Below are positions 46,795-58,300 of a stretch of DNA of 64,000 nucleotides, in pieces. This stretch comes from Helianthus annuus (lineage: Eukaryota > Streptophyta > Magnoliopsida > Asterales > Asteraceae). The notes under the pieces were generated by a model, which saw only the letters and a program-made list of their open reading frames with translations, had not been told where the DNA came from and made no database searches. The position numbers were made by a program, and so were the translations under genes. The stretch spans positions 28,919,163 to 28,983,162 of the forward strand of contig NC_035436.2 of the NCBI RefSeq assembly GCF_002127325.2, written 5' to 3'. Every line of letters starts with the position of its first letter. The stretch's first letter is position 1.

Positions 46795-49700
46795 TGTAAC
46801 ACCTCGAATTTTTGTGTCCAATAATGTGTTAACACGTGTCATTTGTTTACACGTGGCATTGATATTAAATAAAGGACTGATTTTGACAAACCTTGAAAGT
46901 ATATAAATTCGAGGGTTATAAATGTCAACAAGGGTAAATATACTGTATAGTAACCCTAAATAACGCTTGTACCTCCAAACGAATAAATCATAAATCGTAC
47001 GGAAGCGAAACGCGGAAGAAAGTGAGAGATTACGAACTACAGGGGTTAACTGTGTCAACATGTTTAATTATACCTCTGAGTGACCCTTTAACGTTCCCAA
47101 GGCTTCGTAACAGTATTATACGCTCACTAGAATATACTGTATAAATTCCGCGAAGTTCCGTTTTAAAACGAAAGAGTTATACTCAAATTCGTATGAGAAG
47201 GGTTAAAAGCGTCAATAATGAAAGTTAAGGCTTTCTGAACAATTAATAAACTAACAAGGGACTTTATAATGCGGGTAAATAACACGAGGCCCCTATCGGT
47301 AAATAACCGAGGGCCAAACCGCAAAGTTACCCCTTCAAACCCGAAAGGTCAGGTAAATCATTACGAAAGATTTCGTTATTAATTACCAGGATTTCGCAAT
47401 CATGACAAAAGATTTAAAATTTCTGAAATCTTAACCTCACGCGACCCGCATTGCATATTGGGTTAAGTTGAGGCGGGCCGCGAGCCTCCTCAATTACGCG
47501 TCTGGTATTTAAATCCCAGGCGGCCCGCATTGTAAACGCATGGAACTTCCATGCGGGCCGCATTAGACGCCCAGATGCAGAAAGTTGTTGTTTTCTTGAC
47601 TTTTGAGCATGGTGAACGATCAATCTCCAATAAATGAGGCATGGGCGCCCCCTACTCGACCCATAGCCCTCTGGGACACCTACCCATCATCCCTGGACTG
47701 TTGTGGGTGGTTGTAATGATCATTGATGCTTGGCATTGGCTATAAATAGCCACATTTTTGCACATAACATTCACACAACTTAAACATACACCTCTGGTCA
47801 TTCTAAGGAGCTCCCAAGCACCCTTCTCTGCTCTCTAAGCAAGAATCAACTTCTGTAAGATCTAACCCTTTGTGGTTTCACATTCCCTTAGTAAATGGCT
47901 AAGAACCAAACCGTCGTAACTACGGTTTGACTTCACAATAAATCAGTAATGGTTCAGTCTTATGACGAATCAAAAGTAGTTATGAGTTGGTAATTATGTG
48001 GGTAATAAACCTCTAAAAAGGTTCCCCCTGATCACCACTCTAACTATGTCAAATATCGAGTCAAACGTGCGGTTAAAAAGTCAACAGAAAGCTATTTTGG
48101 CGATTTATGCATAATCTGTAATGTATATGTTATGGAACCTGTTTTGATAATCATAAAACATGATAATAAGTAAATAAACTTGTTTGCGCTCGTTTGAATC
48201 GATCATTTGCTATATTGAACCGGTTCGGAGCCGAAAGTCGCAAAAGTTTGACTTTTGCTTTGACTTCAGTTCTGACCCGTTTTAGTGAGGTATAAATATA
48301 CCTTAGGACTCCCTTAGGACCAGGTCACATGTTGGTATAAACCTCTGTGGTCGGTTCATGAGTTATCCGAGTCTTTTACGTATTTCCGTCATTCGCCTAA
48401 AAGTTGACCGTAACGGCCTTTTGAAATTAAAACGAGTATTTCGGACACGTGAACGGACCAAAACCTTGCTTATTAAATTATAAGCATGTCCTTAAAGTTT
48501 CACACCAATCCGAGGTCTAGAATGAGAGTTATGCTAATTAGCGCAATTTAAATAAACTTTAGTAATTAACGGCGCAAATAGCATAACACCTATCTAAACC
48601 AAGATTTCGTCACCAAATCTTTTACCCACTGTTATAAATTAATATTTTGGGAATTTTAAAGATTTTTAATAATTTTTACCTCGCTCATAACCTGCGGTTA
48701 TGGCTACGGTTCGGTAAATACCGAATATGCCCTTTTCGGCCAAAACATGAGTTCTACAAGGTCTTTTGACCCGATTCCAGTTGCTACTGGTTTTAAATAA
48801 TAAATAAAGTATTTTAAGCTTTATAAGCTGTTCGGGAAACTCAGATTTCCTGTAGAACTCGAAAAGCCCTTTTAAAATCTTTAAAATGACCGAAAAGCCC
48901 CTACGGGGCATAATACTAACTTAAACTCGTTACGGGCGTCACGGGAGGTATCCTACTGATACCACAACCCATTTAAGGCATATTGACTTAGGAAATAAGC
49001 GTACGACTCTCATGGTTAACCGTTTCGCCTTTTGCGCGCACGGTTCGGCTTATGAAACTAGTTTTCATAATTAAGCCGATACGGGTCAAATTATATCGTT
49101 TGAACCCCAAAATCCAGAGTGTGAACCATTAACCCATATAAAACAAGTCTCTGAACTTGTTGGGACAGAATCACACTCCATTCTCGGTTTTCGCCTTTTC
49201 ACGCGATTAAACCATATCTATATATATCGGAACCAACCGGTCTAGGCTACGACCATTATAACGACCCGTTAGGATTCTAAGAGGTTAATTAAAACCTTCG
49301 TTCCAGATTAGGAGCCCCAGTAAAAGCTATCGGTGATTTAATCCAAATTAAGGAAATATACTTGCAAAGGTAAATACTTTAACTTATTTCCCCTATATGG
49401 GCTTGGGTTACGGTATATTAATACCGCTTGATTGAGCATTATATAATTCCATCGCTTAGGTGGTTAATTGATTAAATATGATCGGCTCATTTAAACAGTT
49501 TTGTTGCTTATAAGCCTTTGGGGGGTTTAATGACCGTTGTCCCGGATATCCTTGGCATCATTTTACGAAATGGCCACGACCATCGACATCCCGGTGTAGG
49601 CGTACACCCGGTATAAAGTGTCGACATTAAAATTAGAAGACGTAGCCGTTGGTTTTTATACTACGGTTTTACGCAAACGTGGTGTGTCTATAAATCTTTA

Positions 49701-50190
49701 ACCCGGCACGACCCGGGCTACTGAACGCATAAAAGAACATGTAAAACGTTCACAAGATCATTATGAATTTTCCCAAGTTATAAAAGAGTTTGTGCCCTGT
49801 GCATTCAAATCAATTTTAATAAACATTTTCAAATGTGTCAGTTGAATGTATTTACCAGTGTAAACTGACGTATTTTCCCCAAAAAGATTAAGTGCAGGTA
49901 CCTAAACGTAAATTGGCTGGTATTAGCTCCCTAGCGTCGTGATAAGTCTCGCAAGCTTGATTGCAGCATCTGATGGAACAATACTTTATGTTTATTTACG
50001 ATCCACTGTGGATATATTCAACCCCTGTAATACATTTGATATTACAACCAGAGGTTGAAGTTTATATATTTATCTTATGCTTCCGCTGTGCATTATATAA
50101 TTGTGTGGTTTGACTATATTGTTGCCAACATCGTCACGGTAATCCCCCACCGGGCCCACCGGTGAGACACGTGGAAATCGGGGTGTGACA
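46795..50190 (+). repeat. 5' LTR of young chromovirus
   Basis: 3396 bp, TGTAACACC..GGGTGTGACA. TATA box TATAAATAGC at 47741-47750. Four GCGGCCCGCATT/ATGCGGGCCGC words lie at 47437-47568, upstream of it. The remainder is long and non-coding. Confidence 0.94.
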
Positions 50191-50193
50191 GGT

Positions 50194-50207
50194 TGGTATT
50201 AGAGCCA
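50194..50207 (+). promoter_or_regulatory. Primer binding site of young chromovirus (initiator-Met tRNA)
   Basis: TGGTATTAGAGCCA lies three bases after the LTR; one mismatch (T for C) to the canonical initiator-Met site. Confidence 0.88.
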
Positions 50208-50361
50208 ACATTGAGTGAATTAAACACTATCCTATTGTGTTTAATCTCAATGACACAATTGCACATACTTGAGTCTAGACAAGAACTTAGGACAAATTCG
50301 GATTGATACTCCTTTTTGTCTTTATTTTCGATTCGATTTTTAATAAGTTTTAAGCAGGAAA

Positions 50362-51576
50362 ATGCCACCTGTTATATTCCGAGGAAGAGGAAGGGGACGA
50401 AGAGGCAGAGGAGAAATCGTGACACATCACGATAACGAAGCTGGACCATCTGGTACAAGACATCCTTCGATGACAAGGAGCGAAGAGCCACAACGACGAA
50501 GAGATCTTTACGAACCAGCGAGGCATTCCACTTCGCACAGCTCGACGCCATCCTACCGGCACTCCTTTGGGCCAGACTCAGAAAATGATCCCAACAACCC
50601 ACAACCTTCCTTCATACCTCTACAACGTTCAGTATCGACCCGGAATTATGACGACCCTACTCCATACTACATAGGTCAGTTTAATCCAGCTGACTACATA
50701 CAGGAACCTTCAGGATTTGTTCCGCTTGGTCCACAAGACCACTTTTCTGAAGATCCCATGGAGGAAGATAAGGATCCTACTGAACCAGCGCGTGGTACGC
50801 CCACGCATCCGATAGAAGTTTCTGATGGGTCATCCTTCCATGGAACGCCCTATCAAGGACCTGACAGTTTCCAAGCGATGTTTGACCGACATGAGTGGTA
50901 CTACACACCACCTCAACAGACATCTCAACAACCGAGACATCCACAGGATCCCTCTGAGGATTCACGCTTTGAGGCAGTTACGCCACCACCTCCGCCACCG
51001 GCACAACCAGTAATACCTGATCCGCCGAGGCGTAGGAGGACAAATGCTCGTATGTCTACACGAGGAGGAGGGGGTATCCACTTCAGCACTCCTCGACATT
51101 CTAGTAGTAGCCACTATCCGCCGCTACAAGAAGAAGGACCTTCAAGTCCTATACAGGAGGCGAACTCCGCACCAGCTGCACGAAATTCGCCACCATTCGG
51201 GTATGACCAACCCATACCTGCTTATACGGGTCCGACGGCTTACAACCCGTTCGAACCATCACAAGCACAATACAACTACGGCTATGAGCGCGACCCATAT
51301 GTGGTGTCGGCAAGATATAATGCGCGCTACCCTGACGGAGCACATGGAAACATGGGACCACCGGATTACTCAGCTCATGGGTATCCAATACCTCCCAGAC
51401 CTCCAGTTCCACACCAAGCGCCACAGCCACGTTTCTCTCCTCCTGAACAGGAAGAAATACTCCATCGACTAGATCGTGTGGAGAGAGAGTTCGAGGAAGA
51501 GAAGAAAAGCCACCGAGGATTTCTCAAAGGCTTGGCGAACCTACTAAAGGGCAAAAAGAAGAAACGTGACCATTAG
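50362..51576 (+). CDS. Extra ORF upstream of gag in young chromovirus, unknown function
   Basis: A single clean frame of 404 codons beginning MPPVIFRGRGRGRRGRGEIV. The first ~20 residues form an RGR-rich basic box. The middle is low-complexity, rich in Pro, Ser, Gln, Tyr and Asp, likely disordered (PPPPPPAQPVIPDPPRRRR near residues 210-228). The C-terminus has a heptad-like charged helix (EEILHRLDRVEREFEEEKKS) and ends in a basic tail (KGKKKKRDH). There is no zinc knuckle, protease or membrane segment. I do not recognise it. Extra ORFs upstream of gag are known in some plant Ty3/gypsy lineages such as Tat/Ogre. The RG box and basic tail suggest nucleic-acid binding, which is inference. With a 1.25-kb gap to the gag ATG, gag would need splicing, reinitiation or another promoter. 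Intact in a young element. Confidence 0.75.
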   Translation: MPPVIFRGRGRGRRGRGEIVTHHDNEAGPSGTRHPSMTRSEEPQRRRDLYEPARHSTSHSSTPSYRHSFGPDSENDPNNPQPSFIPLQRSVSTRNYDDPTPYYIGQFNPADYIQEPSGFVPLGPQDHFSEDPMEEDKDPTEPARGTPTHPIEVSDGSSFHGTPYQGPDSFQAMFDRHEWYYTPPQQTSQQPRHPQDPSEDSRFEAVTPPPPPPAQPVIPDPPRRRRTNARMSTRGGGGIHFSTPRHSSSSHYPPLQEEGPSSPIQEANSAPAARNSPPFGYDQPIPAYTGPTAYNPFEPSQAQYNYGYERDPYVVSARYNARYPDGAHGNMGPPDYSAHGYPIPPRPPVPHQAPQPRFSPPEQEEILHRLDRVEREFEEEKKSHRGFLKGLANLLKGKKKKRDH

Positions 51577-51616
51577 CCCTTAATAGTTGTACGAATGTAA
51601 TTTCTACTTTAAAATA

Positions 51617-51715
51617 AGTCCCTGTGTGGACAACTTATCGTATTTCAGTCCCTACGTGGACTTATCTTTAGTCCTTACATGGACACCTATCTTGTATTAG
51701 TCCCTGCGTGGACTT
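51617..51715 (+). repeat. Short tandem repeat after extra ORF
   Basis: Four copies of AGTCC(C/T)T(G/A)(C/T)(G/A)TGGAC spaced about 21-31 bp apart, in non-coding sequence just after the extra ORF. Confidence 0.6.
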
Positions 51716-52129
51716 GTCACTTATTTTAAAAAAAAACCTCTATGGAGGTATGTACTATCTGAAAGACCCGTTTAGGGCAATATGTAATTGTATTTGAGAT
51801 TTTGGAATGTATGTTATGAGTTTTGTTTTAATATGTATAAAATAAATCAAAACCATTCCTTTTATATTTGATCTGCCTAAATAAAGAATCTTGAAAGGTG
51901 AAACCTAGCTTGGTGTCTTTTAAGATCCAGTCAAGATGGTATGACCTAATTGAAAAGATTCTGATTCCCTGTTAACCTCTGTACGCATGTTAACAATCAT
52001 GGCAGATGTGATTCGTTAAAATCACGCACGTCATTCTTGTACGATAATCCTTTAAGGATTACAAAACCCAACTAAATGATTTATAAATCGTGGGTTAAAT
52101 CACCAATAAAGGTGACCAGTATATAAAGA

Positions 52130-52506
52130 CATCCATTAGTGATGCAGTGCCTACGGGCCAGTATTATTAAAACATCCATTAGTGATGTAGTGCCTACGGG
52201 CCAATATTATTAAAACATCCATTAGTGATGTAGTGCCTACGGGCCAGTATTATAAAGACATCCATTAGTGATGCATTGCCTACGGGCCAACATATTAAAA
52301 CATCCATTAGTGATGTAGTGCCTACGGGCCAGTATTATAAAAACATCCATTAGTGATGTAGTGCCTACGGGCCAACCATATTAAAACATCCATTAGTGAT
52401 GTAGTGCCTACGGGCCAACCTTATTAAAAACATCCATTTGAGGTGTAGTGCCTACGGGCCAACCATATTAAAACATCCATTAGAGGTGTAGTGCCTATGG
52501 GCCATA
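52130..52506 (+). repeat. Nine-unit tandem array, ~43-bp period, upstream of gag
   Basis: Nine units with core CATCCATTAGTGATGTAGTG and CCTACGGGCC, starting near 52130, 52173, 52216, 52258, 52301, 52344, 52387, 52431 and 52474. Spacing is 42-44 bp. Non-coding. Confidence 0.9.
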
Positions 52507-52830
52507 ATAATTGTCTTATAAAGACAAAAGGCAGTGGTAGTCTATGACTCTCTGTCAGAAAGAGATAAAAGAACTACGGTTCAAATCTCTATGCCTTTGA
52601 TTCTCTGAAATCTCGGCTAATATTATAAAACATCCTCGTGATTAGGCTTTATGCCGCCAATACTATTTATATAGCTGAAATAGGATATATTCAAATCCTA
52701 ATATTTAATGAAATAATAAGTTAACCAAATATGGTCTCTGTACCATGGTTGACAAATTGTCATAAAAGACAATTATATAATAATCTCCTGAATAAAATTT
52801 TGTTATCTTCTGTAACAGATTCAAGTTACA

Positions 52831-54465
52831 ATGGCGGATCCCAATGGAGAGAACAGCCACACAAATGAAGATGACTATGACAATGCGTCAGTGCATTTGA
52901 CAGGCGCACAGCTAAAGGCTCTAATTGACACTGCTGTTCAGGCAGCTATGGATCGTCAAAATACTGAGTCCCAAGGCAGAACTGTGTCAAAACCACCCTC
53001 TAAACCAAAGACACACTCCAAACCACCCTCTGAACCCAAGAAAGATAAACACTCGTCCACTGAGCACAGCGTTCATCGCGATAGAGAATATACTGATGCA
53101 TCCAGTGCTAAGGGTTGCACCTACAAATACTTTGTATCATGTAAGCCCCGTGAATTTACAGGGGAGAAAGGTGCGGTTGACTGTATCACCTGGCTAGACG
53201 AGATGGACACAATTGTGGACATCAGCGGGTGCGCTGAGAGGGACGTGGTTAAGTTTGTGTCCCAGTCATTCAAGGGCGAGGCCCTGGCGTGGTGGAGAGC
53301 TCTGGTGCAGGCTTCAGGTAAGTCTGCCTTATACAAAATGTCATGGGGGGAGTTTATTGCCCTCATAAAAGAAAACTACTGCCCTCAGCACGAGGTTGAG
53401 AAGATTGAGGCGGATTTTGTCTCACTAGTGATGACAAACTTGGATTGTCAAGCATATCTGACAAGCTTTAACACCATGTCACGCCTGGTGCCATACCTTG
53501 TGACACCAGAACCTCGAAGGATTGCCCGTTTCATTGGGGGCTTAGAGCCGGCGATCAAGGCCAGTGTGAAGGCCTCTAGGCCGACGACCTTCAGGTCAGT
53601 TACTGACCTCTCCTTGTCTCTTACACTTGATGCTGTCCGTCTGAGGGAACAAAGGAGCAAGGAGGCTGAAAAGCGAAAACGTGAGGATGATACCTCACGA
53701 AAGTCTGGGAAAAAGCACCGTGGAAACGGTGAGGGCAAGAGAGGATCGGAGGCAAAGAAGGAGGGGCAAGCTGATGGAAGACCTCACTGCAAGGTCTGCA
53801 AGAAACCTCACTCCGGGAAGTGTAGGTTTGCGTCTGGTTCACAATCGCAACAAAAGACTACATCCTGTGGGCTATGCAAGTCCAAGGATCATAAGACGGT
53901 GGAGTGCAAAAAGATAAAGGATGCAACCTGCTATGGTTGTAATGAAAAGGGGCATATCAAGAGTAATTGCCCAAAGTATGCCAAGAAGGCGGAGGAGACT
54001 AAGAAGTCGAATGCGAGAGTTTTTCGCATGGATGCAAAGGAAGCGGTTAAGGACGACAATGTGCTTACAGGTACTTTTCTCGTAAATAATATATTTGCAA
54101 GAGTACTATTCGATTCTGGCGCTGATAAATCCTTTGTAGACCAGAAATTTTGCCAACTACTAAATATGCCTATCAAAACCCTTGATATGAAATACGAAGT
54201 AGAGTTAGCAGACGGCACGATAGAAACCGTCTCTACTGTTCTAGAAGGATGTGAAATGTCCATTAGGAGCCATTCTTTTCTTTTATCTCTACTTCCTTTC
54301 AAATTAGCGGGTTTTGACATTGTGCTAGGCATGGACTGGTTATCCCATAATCAGGCCCAAATCATTTGCGGCAAAAGGCAGATAGTTTTAAAGACTCCGA
54401 GTGGTGAATCTCTTACCATTCGAGGGATACGCATTACGGATTGCCCGAAGACGTATCTATGCTGA
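52831..54465 (+). CDS. Gag and start of protease, young chromovirus (left copy, ends at a frameshift)
   Basis: ATG at 52831 gives MADPNGENSHTNEDDYDNAS. Lys/Ser/Pro-rich linker, then the capsid core: KYFVSCKPREFTGEKGAVDC, DVVKFVSQSFKGEALAWWRA and FIALIKENYCPQHEVEKIEA. Two Cys-rich knuckles follow, including CKSKDHKTVEC and CYGCNEKGHIKSNC at about 53930. Protease begins with [15 protein letters not shown] (Asp-Ser-Gly active site, about 54106) and [16 protein letters not shown]. At about 54425 one G is missing relative to 55760, so the frame closes at 54465. The loss is in a G-run near an assembly gap and is probably a sequence error. The true polyprotein probably continues into pol. Confidence 0.85.
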   Translation: MADPNGENSHTNEDDYDNASVHLTGAQLKALIDTAVQAAMDRQNTESQGRTVSKPPSKPKTHSKPPSEPKKDKHSSTEHSVHRDREYTDASSAKGCTYKYFVSCKPREFTGEKGAVDCITWLDEMDTIVDISGCAERDVVKFVSQSFKGEALAWWRALVQASGKSALYKMSWGEFIALIKENYCPQHEVEKIEADFVSLVMTNLDCQAYLTSFNTMSRLVPYLVTPEPRRIARFIGGLEPAIKASVKASRPTTFRSVTDLSLSLTLDAVRLREQRSKEAEKRKREDDTSRKSGKKHRGNGEGKRGSEAKKEGQADGRPHCKVCKKPHSGKCRFASGSQSQQKTTSCGLCKSKDHKTVECKKIKDATCYGCNEKGHIKSNCPKYAKKAEETKKSNARVFRMDAKEAVKDDNVLTGTFLVNNIFARVLFDSGADKSFVDQKFCQLLNMPIKTLDMKYEVELADGTIETVSTVLEGCEMSIRSHSFLLSLLPFKLAGFDIVLGMDWLSHNQAQIICGKRQIVLKTPSGESLTIRGIRITDCPKTYLC

Positions 54466-54895
54466 AAGCTTCAAGGTGTTTGAACAGAGGCTGTGTAATT
54501 TACATGGCTCAGGTGATAATTGAAGAACCAAAGCCGAAGATCGAGGATCTTCCTGTCATTTCTGAATACCCCGAGGTTTTTCCTGAAGAACTACCTGGTT
54601 TGCCACCAGATAGACAAGTGGAGTTCAGAATGACATCATTCCTGGAGCAGCTCCGATAGCAAGAGCACCTTACAGATTAGCTCCAACGGAAATGAAAGAA
54701 CTGAGGACCCAGTTGGATGAACTGCTGGCGAAAGGTTTTATCAGACCTAGTTCATCTCCCTGGGGAGCTCCTGTCCTATTTGTAAAGAAGAAGGACGGAT
54801 CGATGCGGTTGTGCATCGACTATAGAGAACTAATAAAGTTACCATAAAGAATAGATATCCTTTACCAAGGATCGATGATCTATTCGATCAGCTGC
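54466..54895 (+). pseudogene. Left copy of protease-RT junction with single-base losses
   Basis: Nearly identical to 55796-56234 but lacks single bases at about 54628 and 54832, both in short runs, so no long frame exists. It stops at RIDDLFDQL at the N-gap. Best explained as an unpolished contig end. Confidence 0.8.
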
Positions 54896-54908
54896 NNNNN
54901 NNNNNNNN
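54896..54908. other. Assembly gap (13 N)
   Basis: Thirteen undetermined bases between two overlapping-looking copies of the gag-RT region. Confidence 0.99.
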
Positions 54909-55325
54909 ATTGTGGAACATCAGCGGGTGCGCTGAGAGGGACGTGGTTAAGTTTGTGTCCCAGTCATTCAAGGGCGAGGCCCTGGCGTGGTGGAGAGCTC
55001 TGGTGCAGCTTCAGGTAAGTCTGCCTATACAAAATGTCATGGGGGGAGTTTATTGCCCTCATAAAAGAAAACAACTGCCCTCAGCACGAGTTGAGAAGAT
55101 TGAGGCGATTTTGTCTCACTAGTGATGACAAACTGGATTGTCAAGCATATCTGACAAGCTTTAAACACCATGTCACGCCTGGTGCCATATCTTGTGACAC
55201 CAGAAACCTCGAAGGATTGCCCGTTTCATTGGGGGCTTAGAGCCGGCGATCAAGGCCAGTGTGAAGGCCTCTAGGCCGACGACCTTCAGGTCAGTTACTG
55301 ACCTCTCCTTGTCTCTTACAAAGGC
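54909..55325 (+). pseudogene. Partial second copy of gag after the gap
   Basis: Repeats 53210-53625 with several single-base insertions and deletions, for example an extra A in GTGGAACATCAGC and a lost G in CAGCTTCAGG. It then jumps directly to the equivalent of 53986, omitting exactly 360 bp that encode the basic region and zinc knuckles. Likely misassembled or error-rich sequence. Confidence 0.8.
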
Positions 55326-58300
55326 GGAGGAGACTAAGAAGTCGAATGCGAGAGTTTTTCGCATGGATGCAAAGGAAGCGGTTAAGGACGACAATGTGCT
55401 TACAGGTACTTTTCTCGTAAATAATATATTTGCAAGAGTACTATTCGATTCTGGCGCTGATAAATCCTTTGTAGACCAGAAATTTTGCCAACTACTAAAT
55501 ATGCCTATCAAAACCCTTGATATGAAATACGAAGTAGAGTTAGCAGACGGCACGATAGAAACCGTCTCTACTGTTCTAGAAGGATGTGAAATGTCCATTA
55601 GGAGCCATTCTTTTCTTTTATCTCTACTTCCTTTCAAATTAGCGGGTTTTGACATTGTGCTAGGCATGGACTGGTTATCCCATAATCAGGCCCAAATCAT
55701 TTGCGGCAAAAGGCAGATAGTCTTAAGGACTCCGAGTGGTGAATCTCTTACCATTCGAGGGGATACGCATTACGGATTGCCCGAAGACGTATCTATGCTG
55801 AAAGCTTCAAGGTGTTTGAACAGAGGCTGCGTAATTTACATGGCTCAGGTGATAATTGAAGAACCGAAGCCGAAGATCGAGGATCTTCCTGTCATTTCTG
55901 AATACCCCGAGGTTTTCCCTGAAGAACTACCTGGTTTGCCACCAGATAGACAGGTGGAGTTCAGAATAGACATCATTCCTGGAGCGGCTCCGATAGCAAG
56001 AGCACCTTACAGGCTAGCTCCAACGGAAATGAAAGAACTGAGGACCCAGTTGGATGAACTGCTGGCAAAAGGTTTTATCAGACCTAGTTCATCTCCCTGG
56101 GGAGCTCCTGTCCTATTTGTAAAGAAGAAGGACGGATCGATGCGGTTGTGCATCGACTACAGAGAACTAAATAAAGTTACCATAAAGAATAGATATCCTT
56201 TACCAAGGATCGATGATCTATTCGATCAGCTGCAAGGAGCAAGCTACTTCTCCAAGATCGACTTAAGGTCGGGTTATCATCAGCTAAGGGTCAGAGATGA
56301 AGATGTACACAAAACTGCATTTAGGACTCGCTATGGTCATTACGAGTTCCTAGTGATGCCTTTTGGGCTCACAAATGCACCGGCTGCGTTCATGGATCTC
56401 ATGAATCGCGTTTGCAAGCCGTACTTGGACAAATTCGTCATAGTCTTCATCGACGATATCCTTATCTATTCCAAGAATCAAGCTGACCACGAGAAGCACC
56501 TCCGTTGCATTCTCGAATTACTACAGCGTGAGAAACTCTACGCCAAATTCTCGAAATGTGAATTCTGGCTACGAGAGGTTCAATTTTTAGGACACGTTGT
56601 GAGTGAGCGTGGTATTCAAGTAGATCCCGCTAAGGTAGAGGCGGTTATGAACTGGCAAGAGCCAAAGACGCCTACCAAAATCCGTAGTTTCCTAGGATTA
56701 GCAGGATACTATCGGAGGTTTATTGAAAATTTTTCAAGGATTGCTGCGCCCTTGACTTCCTTGACCAAGAAGAAAGAAAAGTACATTTGGGGCCCAAAGC
56801 AGCAAGAGTCCTTCGAAATACTGAAGCAAAAGCTAAGCAACGCACCTGTGTTGACATTACCGGAAGGTACAGATGAATTCGTAGTTTACTGCGATGCATC
56901 ACACACAGGCATGGGGTGTGTGCTTATGCAGAAGGGCAAGGTGATTGCCTATGCTTCAAGGCAACTAAAGGTGCATGAAAAGAATTACACCACCCATGAT
57001 TTGGAGTTGGGTGCCGTTGTATTTGCACTGAAATTATGGAGGCATTACCTTTATGGTATTAAATTTGTGATTTATTCAGATCACAAAAGCCTTCAGCACT
57101 TGTTCAACCAGAAGGAGTTGAATATGAGGCAGCGCCGTTGGATGGAGACCCTGAATGATTATGACTGTGAAATCAGGTATCATCCCGGCAAGGCGAATGT
57201 AGTCGCCGATGCCTTGAGCAGAAAAGAAAGGGTAAAACCCATTCGAATCAATGCCAAGAGCATTGAGGTCAAGAACAATTTAATTGAAAGGATTTTGGCT
57301 GCACAGCGAGAGGCTGTGTTGGAAGCCAACTATCTTAATGAAAAGCTGGGAGTAACTGAGGAGCAGTTGACTCTTAGCAAGGATGGAATCCTTAGACTGA
57401 ACGGACGTATATGGGTTCCGATTTATGGAGGACTACGAGATGTTGTTCTCCAGGAAGCCCATAGTTCCAAATACTCAGTCCATCCTGGTGCTGACAAGAT
57501 GTACCAAGACTTAAAGGCAAATTATTGGTGGATAGGCTTGAAAAAGTCTGTAGCCGCCCATGTAGCAAAGTGCTTGACTTGTGCTCAAGTCAAGGCCGAG
57601 CACCAAAAGCCATCTGGCTTGCTACAACAGCCTGAACTTCCCGAGTGGAAGTGGGAATGTGTAACTATGGACTTCATAACCAAGTTACCCAAAACCGGGA
57701 AAGGAAACGATACAATATGGGTCATAGTCGATAGGCTGACTAAATCAGCTCATTTTCTACCCATCAAGGAGACATATAGCTCCGATATGTTAGCCCAACT
57801 TTATGTTGATAAGATTGTAGCCTTACACGGCATACCTGTGTCTATTATCTCCGACAGGGATACTAGATACACATCTCATTTCTGGAAAAGTTTCCAGCAA
57901 TCTTTGGGCACGCGTTTAAATTTTAGTACGGCTTACCATCCACAGACGGACGGTCAAAGTGAGCATACTATCCAAACGCTAGAAGACATGCTTCGTGCAT
58001 GTGCGATCGATTTAGGTGGTAACTGGGATAAAAACCTACCCCTGATCGAATTCTCCTACAATAATAGCTACCACACCAGCATAAAGGCTGCGCCTTTTGA
58101 GGCATTATATGGTAGGAAATGTAGATCGCCTGTTTGTTGGGCGGAAGTAGGAGAGGGCCAATTATCGGGACCAGAGATTGTTTTCCAGACGACGGACAAG
58201 ATTGTCCAGATCCGGGAACGTCTCAAGGCTGCCCGCGATAGGCAGAAGAGCTACGCTGATCCAAAGCGTAAGGATTTTCACTTCGAAGTGGGTGAAAAGG

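Noticed and set aside
46771..48911. Frames of 69-96 codons on the minus strand, repeated at 58728-60861
   Set aside because: Located in the long LTRs of the young chromovirus; chance frames antisense to LTR sequence.
50362..51472. Alternative overlapping frames inside the extra ORF
   Set aside because: The 404-codon frame is the only one with a coherent start, composition and end; the others are shorter shadows.
52130..52506. Regularly spaced repeats resembling a CRISPR array
   Set aside because: Units are contiguous ~43-bp tandem repeats without unique spacers, inside a plant retrotransposon.
54910..55240. Separate small gag gene after the gap
   Set aside because: It is a damaged duplicate of 53210-53540 with single-base indels; not an independent gene.
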